Shown here in pieces: positions 34,324 to 46,682 of a stretch of 64,000 bases of DNA. The stretch is from Saccharothrix coeruleofusca (lineage in GTDB: Bacteria > Actinomycetota > Actinomycetes > Mycobacteriales > Pseudonocardiaceae): positions 1-64,000 of the forward strand of contig NZ_BMRG01000006.1 of assembly GCF_014648515.1 (NCBI RefSeq), read 5' to 3'. How positions within the stretch are numbered: the first letter of the stretch is position 1; each line of letters starts with the position of its first letter. The notes under the pieces are model-generated. The model was not told where the DNA came from. It saw only the letters and a list, made by a program, of their open reading frames with translations, and made no database searches. Both the position numbers and the translations under genes were made by a program.

Positions 34324-34430
34324 CCTGAGCGTTCGACTCGCGGTACCTGAGCGTTCGACTCGCGGTACCTGAGCGTTCGACTCGCGGTACCTGAGCGTTC
34401 GACTCGCGGTACCTGAGCGTTCGACTCGCG
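34324..34430. repeat. Five-copy 22-bp tandem repeat
   Basis: Five head-to-tail copies of a 22-bp unit beginning CCTGAGCGTTCG and ending ACTCGCGGTA; the last lacks its final three bases. Copies are identical. The array ends 4 nt before the stop codon of the minus-strand sugar dehydrogenase. Its complement (CGAGTCGAACGCTCAGG) is the head of the GAGTCGAAC module found elsewhere. There are no spacers, so it is not a CRISPR. Confidence 0.92.
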
Positions 34431-34434
34431 GGGG

Positions 34435-35568
34435 TCAGCGGGGGGTGAGTTTGAGGACCTTGTCGTCGGTGCCGTTGGACGTGGTCACGTAGAGCGCCCC
34501 GTCGGGCCCCAGCTCCGCGCCCCGCAGCCTGCCGAACGTGTCGTCCAGCTCGGGCGGGACCGCCACCGAGTGCACCCCGCCCTCCGGCGTCACGGTGAAC
34601 AGCAGCAGCTTCGACCCCTTCAACGCGGTCACCGCCAGCACCCCGTCCAGGTCCCCCCACCGGTCGCCGGACAGGAACACGGCGTCGGAGAGCGCCTCGG
34701 TGGGCCTGCCGCTGGACCAGACCGCCCGCACCGCGTCCGGGAACCGCTCCAGGTCGGTCATGGGCACTTCCTCGTTGTACCCGCCCACGGTCCCGCCCCG
34801 CGACGGGTCCCACCCGTAGTTCGCCCCCTCGCGCAGCACGTTGACCTCGTCGTCCACGTCCGGGCCGTGCTCGGCGGTGAAGATCATCCCGTCCTCGCGC
34901 ACGGCCACGCCCTGCACGTTGCGGTGCCCGTACGTGTAGACCGTCGCCTGACCGCTCTCGGGGTCGATCCGCAGCACCTTGCCGCCGAGGCTGGACCGGT
35001 CCTGCGACACCGCGGCCCTGGCCGTGTCGCCGGTGCCCGCCAGGATCGTGCCGTCCCGGTCCAGGGCCAGCCTGCAACCGGAGTGCCTGCCGCTGGGGTT
35101 GGTCGGCAGCCCGGCCAGCAGCGGGTCCTCGACCCGCTTCGCGGTGGTCCCGGTCAGCTCCCAGGTGACCAGCCGGACGTCCTGGGCGGTGTTGTGGCAG
35201 GTGGTGAACCGGTTCTCGCCCTGCACCACCAGCCCCATCAGCCCGCCTTCGCCGCGCGCCACCACGTCGGTGAGGTCGGCGTCCAGGTCGGTCACCCGCC
35301 CGTCGGCGACCAGGCTGATCTTCCCCGGCCGCTGGGTGACCAGCATCCGCCCGTCGGGCAGGAAGCCGACCTCCCACGGGTGGGTCAGCCCGGAGGCGAC
35401 GGTCTCCACCGCCAGACCCTTGCCCGAACCCGAATCCGAGCCGGTGCTCGCGCCGGGCGCGCTCACCGTCGGGGCGCTGCCGCCCGTGGACTGCTCGGCG
35501 GTGCACCCCGCGGCGCTACCCGCGGTGATCATGAGCGCTGCCGCGGCGAAACCGGCGAGTCGGGCCAT
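34435..35568 (-). CDS. PQQ-dependent sugar dehydrogenase-like lipoprotein
   Basis: A secreted six-bladed beta-propeller of 377 aa in the glucose/sorbosone dehydrogenase family. A signal peptide ends in the lipobox GSAAGC, followed by a Ser/Gly-rich tether to about residue 50. Then come [57 protein letters not shown] and the family core [10 protein letters not shown] and [11 protein letters not shown]. It probably oxidises aldose sugars outside the cell, but PQQ or an electron acceptor is not shown; no PQQ genes are present here. Confidence 0.88.
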   Translation of the reverse strand: MARLAGFAAAALMITAGSAAGCTAEQSTGGSAPTVSAPGASTGSDSGSGKGLAVETVASGLTHPWEVGFLPDGRMLVTQRPGKISLVADGRVTDLDADLTDVVARGEGGLMGLVVQGENRFTTCHNTAQDVRLVTWELTGTTAKRVEDPLLAGLPTNPSGRHSGCRLALDRDGTILAGTGDTARAAVSQDRSSLGGKVLRIDPESGQATVYTYGHRNVQGVAVREDGMIFTAEHGPDVDDEVNVLREGANYGWDPSRGGTVGGYNEEVPMTDLERFPDAVRAVWSSGRPTEALSDAVFLSGDRWGDLDGVLAVTALKGSKLLLFTVTPEGGVHSVAVPPELDDTFGRLRGAELGPDGALYVTTSNGTDDKVLKLTPR

Positions 35569-35674
35569 GCCGACCAGGATGCCCCATCCGGTGTGGGGTC
35601 CCCGTCTGCGACCCGCGCCTCGCCGCCCGCCCCGCGATCCTGGTGTCAGCGGGCGGACGACCGCGCCGTCCCCG

Positions 35675-35680
35675 TAGGCT
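35675..35680 (+). promoter_or_regulatory. Candidate mfd -10 element
   Basis: TAGGCT lies about 80 nt before the mfd ATG, giving mfd a short leader. The gene has a GGGAG ribosome site, so it is not leaderless. Confidence 0.4.
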
Positions 35681-35759
35681 GGGGGCGAGCACCCCTGCTG
35701 AGGCCGACTCGTCCCGGGCAGGGGTCTGTCCGCGTTTCACCGCACGGGAGCTGCCGCAC

Positions 35760-39323
<3,564 letters not shown>

Positions 39324-39336
39324 GAAGGTATTTCGC

Positions 39337-40281
39337 GTGAGGACTGTGCAGAGGCGCTTCACCCTGGTCGGCGTGGCCGTCGCACTGCTCGTGGCGGGCT
39401 GCGGGTCCGGCCCGAGCCAGGTGGGCTCGGCCGCCATCATCGGCGACACCGCGATCCCGCTGGAGTTCGTCCAGCAACGACTCGACGACTACCTGGACCG
39501 CCGGGCGGAAGGCCCCGCGCTGCAGGGCCAGCCGGAGATGGGGCTGGCCGACGCGGCCCGCAACATCCTGACGTACAAGATCCAGCACGAGCTGACCCTC
39601 CAGCTGGCGCAGCAGGAGGGCGTGAGCGTCAGCGACGAGACGCTCACCGAGGCCATGGAGCGGCTCGGCGGCGGCGAGGCGGCCAGCGCGGGCACCCTGT
39701 TCGACGCGACCACCATCCGCGACGAGCGCGCCCGCGACCAGTACCTGCAGCTTGAGCTGGGCCGCAAGTACTTCGAGAAGCTGTCGGTCACCTTCGACTA
39801 CTTCTTCACCAAGTCCACCGAGGAGGCCAGGGACAAGGCCGACGAGGTCGCCAAGGACCCGGCGAAGATGGCCGAGTTCATCCGCGCCGCCCAGCAGGAG
39901 GACCGGCAGGCGGGCGGCACCGGCGAGTCCGTGCACGCGGTGCAGTCGCCCGGCCTGGCCGCCACCCCGCTGTTCGGCGTGCCCGCGAACACCGTGGTCG
40001 CGTTCCCGCCGGACCCGGACTCCGGCCTGTGGATGGTGGCGCTGGTCAAGGAGCGCGAGACCGACGCCGAGGCGCCCGAGGGCGACACCGGTGCCGAGCC
40101 CGCCACCCCCGACGCGCTGGCCAAGGTGGGGCTGCGCCTGGTGCAGTTCCACGCCGACCGGCAGGACATCCGGGTCAACCCGCGCTACGGCGTGTGGGAC
40201 TCCTCGCAGATGGCCGTCGCCCCCTCCGAGGGGCAGCGGGCGGGCTACCAGGTGGCCGTGCGCCCGCAGCGCGCGTCGTGA
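39337..40281 (+). CDS. SurA N-terminal-like lipoprotein
   Basis: A 314-aa secreted lipoprotein. The signal peptide ends in LLVAGC, so the mature protein is membrane-anchored. VGSAAIIGDTAIPLEFVQQRL and the helical body to about residue 160 resemble the SurA/PrsA-type N-terminal chaperone domain; no peptidyl-prolyl isomerase core is evident. It lies 13 nt after mfd and overlaps mazG by a GTGA, so it sits inside a housekeeping operon. The role is probably folding of secreted proteins. GTG start has GAAGG upstream. Confidence 0.82.
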   Translation: MRTVQRRFTLVGVAVALLVAGCGSGPSQVGSAAIIGDTAIPLEFVQQRLDDYLDRRAEGPALQGQPEMGLADAARNILTYKIQHELTLQLAQQEGVSVSDETLTEAMERLGGGEAASAGTLFDATTIRDERARDQYLQLELGRKYFEKLSVTFDYFFTKSTEEARDKADEVAKDPAKMAEFIRAAQQEDRQAGGTGESVHAVQSPGLAATPLFGVPANTVVAFPPDPDSGLWMVALVKERETDAEAPEGDTGAEPATPDALAKVGLRLVQFHADRQDIRVNPRYGVWDSSQMAVAPSEGQRAGYQVAVRPQRAS

Positions 40282-41216
40282 CCGCTGTCGCCACGCCCGC
40301 GGTCGTCCTGCTCGACGACCGGCTGCCCGACCTGCTGCCCGCCGCCGCGCTGCCCGTCCTGCGGGCCGCGACGGCGGTGTACGCGGGGGAGGGCGTGCCG
40401 CTGTCCGAGGGCGTCGACCCCGCGCCGGAGGTCCTGCCGCCGGGGTCGGTGCTGCTGACCACCGACCTGTCCGAACCGCGGGCCGCCCGGCTGGTCGAAG
40501 CGGGCGCGCGGGTCGTGCGCGGCCCCGAACCGGAGGGCGCGGAGCTGCTGGAGGTGGTGTCGGTGATGGACCGGCTGCGCTCGCCCGGCGGCTGCCCGTG
40601 GGACGCCGAGCAGGACCACAAGTCGCTGCGGCAGTACCTGGTCGAGGAGACCTACGAGCTGCTGGAGGCCATCGAGGACGGCGACCGGGCGGCGATGCGC
40701 GAGGAGCTGGGGGACGTGCTGCTGCAGGTCCTGTTCCACGCCCGCATCGCCGCCGAGCACGCCGAGCCGTTCGGCATCGACGAGGTGGCCGCCGACCTGG
40801 TGGCCAAGCTGGTCGGCAGGCACCCGCACGTGTTCCAGGGCGGTGACCCGGCGGTGCACGACGCCACCTCGCAGCAGCACCGGTGGGAAGAGCTCAAGCA
40901 GGTGGAGAAGCGGCGCGAGTCCAGCCTGGACGGCGTCGCCTCCGGCCAGCCCGCGGTGGCGCTGGCGGGCAAGCTGGCCCAGCGCGCCTCGCGGGCCGGG
41001 CTGCCCGCCGACCTGCTGCCCGGCGGCGAGGGCACCGGCGAGCGGCTGTTCGCCACGGCGGCGCTGGCCAAGCTGGCGGGGGAGGACCCGGAGACCGAGC
41101 TGCGGGCCGTGGCGCGGGCCTTCGAGGCCAGGGTGCGGGCGGCGGAGAAGTCCGCGCGCGCGGCGGGCGTGACGGCGATGACGGCGCGCGACTGGCGCGC
41201 TCACTGGCCCGCCTGA
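40278..41216 (+). CDS. mazG: Nucleoside triphosphate pyrophosphohydrolase MazG
   Basis: A 312-aa house-cleaning hydrolase that removes damaged or excess NTPs. The N-terminal ~95 residues are a variable actinobacterial lead. The MazG domain carries MDRLRSPGGCPWDAEQDHKSL, LVEETYELLEAI and REELGDVLLQVLFHARIA with the metal-binding ExxE and ExxD pattern, then RHPHVF. The GTG overlaps the preceding lipoprotein stop as GTGA. The order mfd-(lipoprotein)-mazG matches Rv1020-Rv1021. Its last 16 nt overlap the 3' end of a small convergent gene. Confidence 0.93.
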   Translation: MTAVATPAVVLLDDRLPDLLPAAALPVLRAATAVYAGEGVPLSEGVDPAPEVLPPGSVLLTTDLSEPRAARLVEAGARVVRGPEPEGAELLEVVSVMDRLRSPGGCPWDAEQDHKSLRQYLVEETYELLEAIEDGDRAAMREELGDVLLQVLFHARIAAEHAEPFGIDEVAADLVAKLVGRHPHVFQGGDPAVHDATSQQHRWEELKQVEKRRESSLDGVASGQPAVALAGKLAQRASRAGLPADLLPGGEGTGERLFATAALAKLAGEDPETELRAVARAFEARVRAAEKSARAAGVTAMTARDWRAHWPA

Positions 41217-41404
41217 GGCGCGTTCTCGCGCTCGAACTCGGCGAGGGCCGCGCCGCACTCGCGGATCAGGTGGCGCAGGGCTTCGGCGTCGGCCAGCAGC
41301 TCGAAGCCCTGCGGCCCGTCGAAGGTGAGCACGACTTCGTGCGGGTCGACGGTCCAGTCGATGCGCGTTTCCCGGCTGATGCGCGCCCACCCGTGGATGT
41401 CCAC
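41201..41404 (-). CDS. Small hypothetical protein
   Basis: A 67-aa ORF starting MDIHGWARISRETRIDWTVD, with a central VVLTFDGPQGFELL and a charged C-terminus. I recognise no family. It is convergent with mazG (16-nt overlap) and divergent from the XRE gene at 41491, the same arrangement as the 81-aa gene before the first XRE gene. Beta-strand-like pattern and codon use suggest a real gene. Function is unknown; a link to the XRE/DUF397 pair is possible. Confidence 0.6.
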   Translation of the reverse strand: MDIHGWARISRETRIDWTVDPHEVVLTFDGPQGFELLADAEALRHLIRECGAALAEFERENAPQAGQ

Positions 41405-41477
41405 GTCGCCTCCCTTGGTTTCGGGAAGAGTGTGGCAGTTCCTGGGAATTCCCGCGCTTCTCGTTTGGGTGAATCCC

Positions 41478-41483
41478 TAGGGT
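41478..41483 (+). promoter_or_regulatory. XRE2 -10 element (leaderless start)
   Basis: TAGGGT stands exactly 7 nt before the ATG at 41491. No ribosome site is visible. Confidence 0.55.
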
Positions 41484-41490
41484 GGTCCGC

Positions 41491-42324
41491 ATGGAGAGCA
41501 ACGCGCGGGCCCGGACCCTGGGCGCGGAACTGCGGGACCTGCGCAGGGGCAAGGGTCTGGGCATCGTCGAGCTGGGACAGCGGGTCGGGCTGAGCAAGAG
41601 CACGGTCAGCCGCGTCGAGCGCGGCGAGCGGGTGCCGACCGAGACCGAGGTGGCGTCGATCCTCGGCGCGATGGGCGTGGTCGGCGCCAAGCGGCGCGAA
41701 CTGCTCAAGCTGGCCCGCGAGGCGGCCGGCTCCAACTGGCTGGGCACCGGAGCGGAACTGCCCCAGCAGCTCAAGGCCCTGATCGAGTACGAGCGCGTGG
41801 CGACCGCGATCACCGAAGTCGGACCGCTGCTCGTGCCCGGCTTGCTCCAGACGCCCGATTACGCCCGCGCGATCATGGTCGAGAGCGGACTGCCGCACGC
41901 TCACGCCGAGGCGCGGGTGGAGGTGCGGCTCGATCGCCAGCAGGTGCTCACGCGCGAGAAGCCGGTTCCCTACCTGGCGGTTGTCGATGAGTCGGTGCTG
42001 CGCCGCCCTCTGGGAGGGCGGTCCGTGATGGTCGAGCAAGCACGCCACCTGCTGGCGATGGTCGAGCGTGACAACGTGACCATCCGCGTGGTGCCTGCCC
42101 AGCGAAGCTGGTACCCCGGTCTGTACGGACCCTTCTCGTTGCTGGAGACAGCGCGCACCACCCCGGTGGTGCACCTGGAGCACTTGCGGTCGAACTTGTT
42201 CCTGGACAAGCCCGAGGACGTTCAGGCATACCTTGACATCAAGCCGACGTTGCTGGCCGCCGCCGCGAGCGTCGAGGACTCGGCGGAGTTGATCTCCACG
42301 TACGCGGAGGGACGGCACAGATGA
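41491..42324 (+). CDS. XRE-family HTH regulator with DUF5753 domain
   Basis: A 277-aa protein. HTH at about residues 10-65 (LGAELRDLRRGKGLGIVELG, then SKSTVSRVERGERVP). The DUF5753 part has VGPLLVPGLLQTPDYARAIM, VDESVLRRPLGG and VTIRVVPA. It overlaps the DUF397 gene by ATGA, so the two are made together. The ATG at 41491 is favoured by the -10 spacing over an upstream in-frame GTG at 41482. The signal and targets are unknown. It is the second of three such pairs in the window. Confidence 0.9.
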   Translation: MESNARARTLGAELRDLRRGKGLGIVELGQRVGLSKSTVSRVERGERVPTETEVASILGAMGVVGAKRRELLKLAREAAGSNWLGTGAELPQQLKALIEYERVATAITEVGPLLVPGLLQTPDYARAIMVESGLPHAHAEARVEVRLDRQQVLTREKPVPYLAVVDESVLRRPLGGRSVMVEQARHLLAMVERDNVTIRVVPAQRSWYPGLYGPFSLLETARTTPVVHLEHLRSNLFLDKPEDVQAYLDIKPTLLAAAASVEDSAELISTYAEGRHR

Positions 42325-42491
42325 CCGTGTGGCGGAAGTCCAGTCGGAGCGCGACCGAGACCGCCTGCGTGGAGATCGCGCATCTGCCTGGCGGCGTGGC
42401 GGTGCGTGATTCGAAGAACCGGAGCGGGCCGGTGCTGGCTTTCCCGGCCCGCTCGGCGGCGAGTTTCCTGGCACGGCTGAAGCGGGTCTGA
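42321..42491 (+). CDS. DUF397 protein
   Basis: A 56-aa DUF397 protein: VWRKSSRSATETACVEIAH, VAVRDSKN, then FPARSAASFLARLK. Its ATG overlaps the XRE stop as ATGA, and its presumed function is tied to that regulator. It is not followed by a toxin-like gene here; the next gene is convergent. Confidence 0.9.
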   Translation: MTVWRKSSRSATETACVEIAHLPGGVAVRDSKNRSGPVLAFPARSAASFLARLKRV

Positions 42492-42511
42492 TCCGGACTC
42501 GCGGGGCGGGG

Positions 42512-42874
42512 TCAGCCGTGGGCGGTGATGGCGTAGCCCTCGGGGCCGATGAAGGTGAAGGTCTTGCCGAAGGGGCTGTCGCCGATGCCCTTGGCGATGG
42601 GGACGCCCGCGTCCGCGAGCCGGTCGTGCAGGGCTTGCGCGTCGTCGGTGCGGAACCAGAGGGCGACGCCGGTGCCGGGGCGCTCGACCGCGTCGAGGTC
42701 CACGCCCGGCAGCGGCTCGCGGACGGCGAACGGGACCGGTTCGGTGGTGAACACGACCGCGCCGGGCGGTGACTGGGGCGCGCGGCGCAGGCCCAGGTGG
42801 TCCTCGTAGAAGCGCGCGGCCCCCTCGACGTCGCGCACCTGCAGGGCGATGAAGTCCGGTCCGGTGACCGTCAT
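42512..42874 (-). CDS. VOC-family (glyoxalase/dioxygenase fold) protein
   Basis: A 120-aa single vicinal-oxygen-chelate domain, with DFIALQVRDVEGAARFYEDHLGL, GVALWFRTDDAQALHDRLADAG and TFTFIGPEGYAI. The likely metal residues are poorly conserved (Gln or Asp in place of His), so it may bind rather than convert a ligand, as bleomycin-resistance-type members do. It is divergent from a MarR gene with two paired operators between, so it is probably the regulated target of that MarR. The substrate is unknown. Confidence 0.85.
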   Translation of the reverse strand: MTVTGPDFIALQVRDVEGAARFYEDHLGLRRAPQSPPGAVVFTTEPVPFAVREPLPGVDLDAVERPGTGVALWFRTDDAQALHDRLADAGVPIAKGIGDSPFGKTFTFIGPEGYAITAHG

Positions 42875-42895
42875 GGTGGTGTGCTCCTCAGCTCG

Positions 42896-42959
42896 ATGTC
42901 AGGACTTTGACATGACGGACCGTAGAACGCCGGGCGCGGGTATGTCAAACTCCTGACAT
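42896..42959. promoter_or_regulatory. Two MarR operators between the VOC and marR genes
   Basis: ATGTCAGGACTTTGACAT (42896-42913) and ATGTCAAACTCCTGACAT (42942-42959) are 18-bp palindromes (ATGTCA-N6-TGACAT) 46 bp apart. Each is nearly the inverse of the other, so the region as a whole is symmetrical. The second covers the marR start codon, which implies tight autorepression. Confidence 0.85.
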
Positions 42960-43383
42960 GGAGGATGCCACCCAACGCCTCGGCTACCGCGTCAAGCGCG
43001 CCGCCGCCGCGCTGCGCGGAGCCCTGGACAGAGCGCTGCGCGAGCACGACCTGACCGTGCCGCAGTACGCCTGCCTGGAACTGCTCGACCAGCGGCCCGG
43101 CCTGTCCAACGCCGAGCTGGCCCGCGGCACCTTCGTCACCCGGCAGTCCATGAACACCGTCCTGCGCGGCTTGCAGGACAGCGGCCTGATCACCCGACCG
43201 GCCGCCGCCGACCACGGTCGCGCGCTGCCTGCCCACCTCACCGAGCAGGGCCGCCGCCGCCTCGACGCGGCGCGCTCCGCCGTCTACGCCGTCGACCAGC
43301 GGATGACCGACGCGGTCCCGCCGGAGCGCCTCGCCGACCTGCTCGCCGACCTGGACCGCATGGCGGCGGCGTTCGAGCGATGA
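42958..43383 (+). CDS. MarR-family transcriptional regulator
   Basis: A 141-aa winged-helix regulator: LTVPQYACLELLDQRPGLSNAELARGTFVTRQSMNTVLRGL gives the HTH helices at about 35-75, followed by a basic wing (RPAAADHGRALPAHLTEQG) and a C-terminal dimerisation helix. The start codon lies inside the second operator. It probably represses itself and the divergent VOC gene and is released by a small phenolic or drug-like ligand, as is usual for the family. Confidence 0.92.
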   Translation: MEDATQRLGYRVKRAAAALRGALDRALREHDLTVPQYACLELLDQRPGLSNAELARGTFVTRQSMNTVLRGLQDSGLITRPAAADHGRALPAHLTEQGRRRLDAARSAVYAVDQRMTDAVPPERLADLLADLDRMAAAFER

Positions 43384-43409
43384 CCCGGCGGCGGACCGGT
43401 GATCGCCGC

Positions 43410-43415
43410 TAACGT
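43410..43415 (+). promoter_or_regulatory. Tricorn-protease -10 element (leaderless start)
   Basis: TAACGT stands 7 nt before the GTG at 43423, matching the spacing seen at other starts and favouring this start over GTG at 43399. Confidence 0.45.
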
Positions 43416-43422
43416 CGATGAG

Positions 43423-46400
43423 GTGACCGAACCCGCCTACCTCCGCTTCCCGCACCTGCACGGCGACCTCGTCACCTTCGTGGCCGAGGACGACGTGTGG
43501 CTGGCTCCGATCGACGGCGGCCGGGCCTGGCGCGCCTCCGCCGACCAGGTGCCGGTGTCGAATCCCCGCTTCTCCCCGGACGGCTCGCTGCTGGCCTGGA
43601 CCAGCACCCGCGACGGGGCCCCTGAGGTGCACCTCGCGCCCGTCGCGGGAGGACCCGCCACCCGCCTCACGCACTGGGGCGACCACGGGACGAGCGTGTG
43701 CACGTGGACCCCGGACGGCGAGGTCGTCGCGGTCACCACCGCCGGGCAGGCCACCTCGAACCGGCAGTGGGCGCACGCCCTGCCGGTCGACGGCGGCCCG
43801 CCGCGCAGGCTGCCGTTCGGCTGGGTCGGCGACGTGGCCTTCGGGCCGTCCGGGCAGGTCGTGGCGACCAGCGTCTACGGCCACGACCCGGCGTGGTGGA
43901 AGCGCTACCGGGGTGGCGCGGCGGGCAAGCTGTGGGTGGACACCGCCGGGGGCGGCGAGTTCCGCCGCGTCCTGTCCGAGCTGACCTCCTCGCTGACCGC
44001 GCCCATGTGGGTGGGCGAGCGCATCGCCTTCCTGTCCGACCACGAGGGCGTGGGCAGCGTGTACTCGGTCCGCCCCGACGGCACCGACCTGCGCAGGCAC
44101 ACCGAGCAGGAGTTCTACGCCCGCGCCGCGACCACCGACGGCACCCGCGTCGTCTACCAGTGCGCGGGGGAGCTGTACCTGCTGGACGGCCTGGACGCCG
44201 AGCCGCGCAGGCTGGACGTGGTGCTCGGCGGCCCCCGCACGGCCCGCGCGCCCCGGCCGATCACGCCCAGCCCCGACGACGTGCACCCGGACCGGACCGG
44301 CCGGGCCAGCGCGGTCGAGGTGCGCGGCACGGTGCACTGGGTGACCCACCGGGACGGGCCGGTGCGGGCGCTGGCCGAGCAGCCGGGCGTGCGGGCCCGG
44401 CTGCCCAGGGTGGTCGGCGACGGCGTGGTGTGGGTGACCGACGCCGAGGGCGAGGAGGGCCTGGAGTTCGCGCCCGCGAGCGGGGTCGAGCCGGGCAACG
44501 CGCCGCGCCGGGTGGCCGTGGGCAGGCTGGGCCGGGTGCTGGAGCTGGAGGTGTCCCCGGACGGGCGCAGGCTCGCGGTGGCCACCCACGACGGGCGGCT
44601 GCTGCTGGTGGAGGTGGAGTCCGGCGAGGTCCGCGAGGTGCTGCGCGGGGCCAACCCGCACGTCAGCGACCTGGCCTTCTCGCCGGACTCGAACTGGCTG
44701 GCCTGGTCGCACCCCGGCCCCGACCCGCTGCGGCACATCCGGATGACCAACACCACCGACCTGTCCGTGGTGGACGTGACGCCGCTGCGGTTCTCCGACT
44801 TCTCGCCCGCGTTCACCGAGGACGGCCGCTACCTGGCCTTCCTGTCCGTGCGCAGCTTCGACCCGGTCTACGACGCGCACGTGTTCGACCTGTCCTTCCC
44901 CACCGGCTGCCGCCCGTACCTGCTGCCGCTGGCCGCCACCACGCCCTCGCCGTTCGACCCGATGCGGCTGGGCCGCCCGGTCGGCGACGACTCCGGCGAC
45001 AAGGACAAGGACAAGGACGAGGAGAACCCGATCACCGTCGTGGACCTGGACGGCCTGGCCGACCGGGTGGTGACGGTGCCGGTGCCCGCCGCGCGGTACT
45101 CCGCGCTGACCGCCGCCAAGGGCGGCCTGCTGTGGCTGCGCAGCCCGCTGCGCGGCGTGCTCGGCGACAACCTGGCCAGTCCGGACGCCCGCCCGCCGCG
45201 CGCCGTGCTGGAGCGGTTCGACCTGGCCAAGACGCGCACCGACGTGCTGGTGGACGGCGTGGACGGGTTCGCGGTGACCGGCGACGGGCAGCGCATGGTG
45301 GTCTTCGACGGCGACGACCTGCGCGTGGTGCCCACCGACCGCAAGGTCGACACCGACGAACCCGACTCGGTCGAGGTGGACCTGTCCCGCGTTCGGGTGG
45401 TGGTCGACCCCGCCGCGGAGTGGCGGCAGTCCTACGCCGAGACCGGTCGGCTGATGCGCGACCACTTCTGGCGCACCGACATGGGCGGCGTGGACTGGGC
45501 GGGCGTGCTGGCCAGGTACCGGCCGCTGGTGGACCGGCTGGGCAGCTACGACGACCTGGTGGACCTGCTGTGGGAGGTGCAGGGCGAGCTGGGCACCTCG
45601 CACGCCTACGTCATCCCGGCGCGGCGCTCCCGGGGGCGCGGGGTCGGCCTGCTCGGCGCGGACCTGGAGCGCGACGAGTCCGGCGCGTGGCGGGTGGTGC
45701 GGGTGATCCCCGGCGAGACCTCCGACCCGGCCGCTCGCTCGCCGCTGGCCGCGCCGGGGGTCGCGGTGCGGCCCGGCGACGCGGTGGTGGCCGTGGACGG
45801 CCGCCAGGTCGACCCGCTCACCGGCCCCGCGCCGCTGCTGGTCGGCACGGCGGGCAAGCCGGTGGAGCTGACCATCCGGCCCGGCGGCGGGGGCGAGCCG
45901 CGCCGCGTCGTGGTGGTGCCGCTGGCCGACGAGGGGGCGCTGCGCTACCACGCCTGGGTGGCCGACCGGCGCGCGCGCGTGCACGAGCTGTCCGACGGGC
46001 GGGTGGGCTACCTGCACGTGCCGGACATGATGGGCGCGGGCTGGGCGCAGCTGCACCGCGATCTGCGGGTGGAGGTCGCCCGTGACGCGGTGGTGCTGGA
46101 CGTGCGGGAGAACGCGGGCGGGCACACCTCCCAGCTGGTGGTGGAGAAGCTGGGGCGCAAGGTCATCGGCTGGTCGGTGGCCCGCGGCTACACCACTTCC
46201 GAGAGCTACCCCGGCGACGCGCCGCGCGGCCCGGTGGTGGCCATCGCCGACGAGTTCGCCGGGTCCGACGGCGACATCGTCAACGTGGCGATCAAGGAGA
46301 TGGGCATAGGCCCGGTCGTGGGCACCCGGACGTGGGGCGGTGTGATCGGCATCGACATGCGGTACACGCTCGTGGACGGCACCCTGGTCACCCAGCCCCG

Positions 46401-46596
46401 GTACGCGTCGTGGTTCGCAGGCCACGGCTGGGGCGTGGAGAACCACGGCGTCGACCCGGACGTCGAGGTGGTGATCACCCCGCAGGACCGGGTGGCCGGG
46501 CGCGACCCGCAGCTGGACACCGCGGTCCGGCTGGCCCTGGAGGCGCTGGAGGCGAGGCCCGCCGCGAGGCCGCCGCAACTGCCCCCGCTCACCTGA
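43423..46596 (+). CDS. Tricorn-type protease (S41 family)
   Basis: A cytosolic 1057-aa protease homologous to archaeal Tricorn, which trims oligopeptides left by the proteasome. Beta-propeller repeats fill residues 1-~640 (PRFSPDGSLLAWTSTRDG, DLAFSPDSNWLAWSHPG). The C1 helical section has ETGRLMRDHFWRTDMGGVDW, then GELGTSHAYV with His727, a PDZ domain (GVAVRPGDAVVAVDGRQV) at ~770-830, and the S41 core with Ser948 in EFAGSDGD, GTRTWGGVIG and Glu1006 in GWGVEN. All catalytic residues known from Tricorn appear present. A short DKDKDKDE insert lies near residue 530. It is monocistronic, closed by a hairpin. Confidence 0.93.
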   Translation: MTEPAYLRFPHLHGDLVTFVAEDDVWLAPIDGGRAWRASADQVPVSNPRFSPDGSLLAWTSTRDGAPEVHLAPVAGGPATRLTHWGDHGTSVCTWTPDGEVVAVTTAGQATSNRQWAHALPVDGGPPRRLPFGWVGDVAFGPSGQVVATSVYGHDPAWWKRYRGGAAGKLWVDTAGGGEFRRVLSELTSSLTAPMWVGERIAFLSDHEGVGSVYSVRPDGTDLRRHTEQEFYARAATTDGTRVVYQCAGELYLLDGLDAEPRRLDVVLGGPRTARAPRPITPSPDDVHPDRTGRASAVEVRGTVHWVTHRDGPVRALAEQPGVRARLPRVVGDGVVWVTDAEGEEGLEFAPASGVEPGNAPRRVAVGRLGRVLELEVSPDGRRLAVATHDGRLLLVEVESGEVREVLRGANPHVSDLAFSPDSNWLAWSHPGPDPLRHIRMTNTTDLSVVDVTPLRFSDFSPAFTEDGRYLAFLSVRSFDPVYDAHVFDLSFPTGCRPYLLPLAATTPSPFDPMRLGRPVGDDSGDKDKDKDEENPITVVDLDGLADRVVTVPVPAARYSALTAAKGGLLWLRSPLRGVLGDNLASPDARPPRAVLERFDLAKTRTDVLVDGVDGFAVTGDGQRMVVFDGDDLRVVPTDRKVDTDEPDSVEVDLSRVRVVVDPAAEWRQSYAETGRLMRDHFWRTDMGGVDWAGVLARYRPLVDRLGSYDDLVDLLWEVQGELGTSHAYVIPARRSRGRGVGLLGADLERDESGAWRVVRVIPGETSDPAARSPLAAPGVAVRPGDAVVAVDGRQVDPLTGPAPLLVGTAGKPVELTIRPGGGGEPRRVVVVPLADEGALRYHAWVADRRARVHELSDGRVGYLHVPDMMGAGWAQLHRDLRVEVARDAVVLDVRENAGGHTSQLVVEKLGRKVIGWSVARGYTTSESYPGDAPRGPVVAIADEFAGSDGDIVNVAIKEMGIGPVVGTRTWGGVIGIDMRYTLVDGTLVTQPRYASWFAGHGWGVENHGVDPDVEVVITPQDRVAGRDPQLDTAVRLALEALEARPAARPPQLPPLT

Positions 46597-46633
46597 TCGA
46601 GTCCACCCCATCGGGCAGTGTCCCGGAGCCGCT

Positions 46634-46673
46634 CCCGAACCGATCACCAAGATGTGGTCAAGATCGGTTCGGG
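46634..46673 (+). terminator. Terminator after the Tricorn gene
   Basis: A perfect 12-bp stem (CCCGAACCGATC with GATCGGTTCGGG), with a further ACCA/TGGT pairing inside, starts 37 nt after the stop. Confidence 0.8.
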
Positions 46674-46682
46674 GGTGGGGGT

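Noticed and set aside
34324-34430. Tandem 22-bp repeats as a CRISPR array
   Set aside because: Repeats are directly adjacent with no spacers, and no cas gene is in the window.
35643-35759. 39-codon N-terminal extension of Mfd
   Set aside because: It covers the TAGGCT promoter element and lacks homology to Mfd; ATG 35760 has a ribosome site.
42871-46650. 1259-codon minus-strand frame opposite marR and the Tricorn gene
   Set aside because: No recognisable domain; it spans two well-supported plus-strand genes and their operator region.
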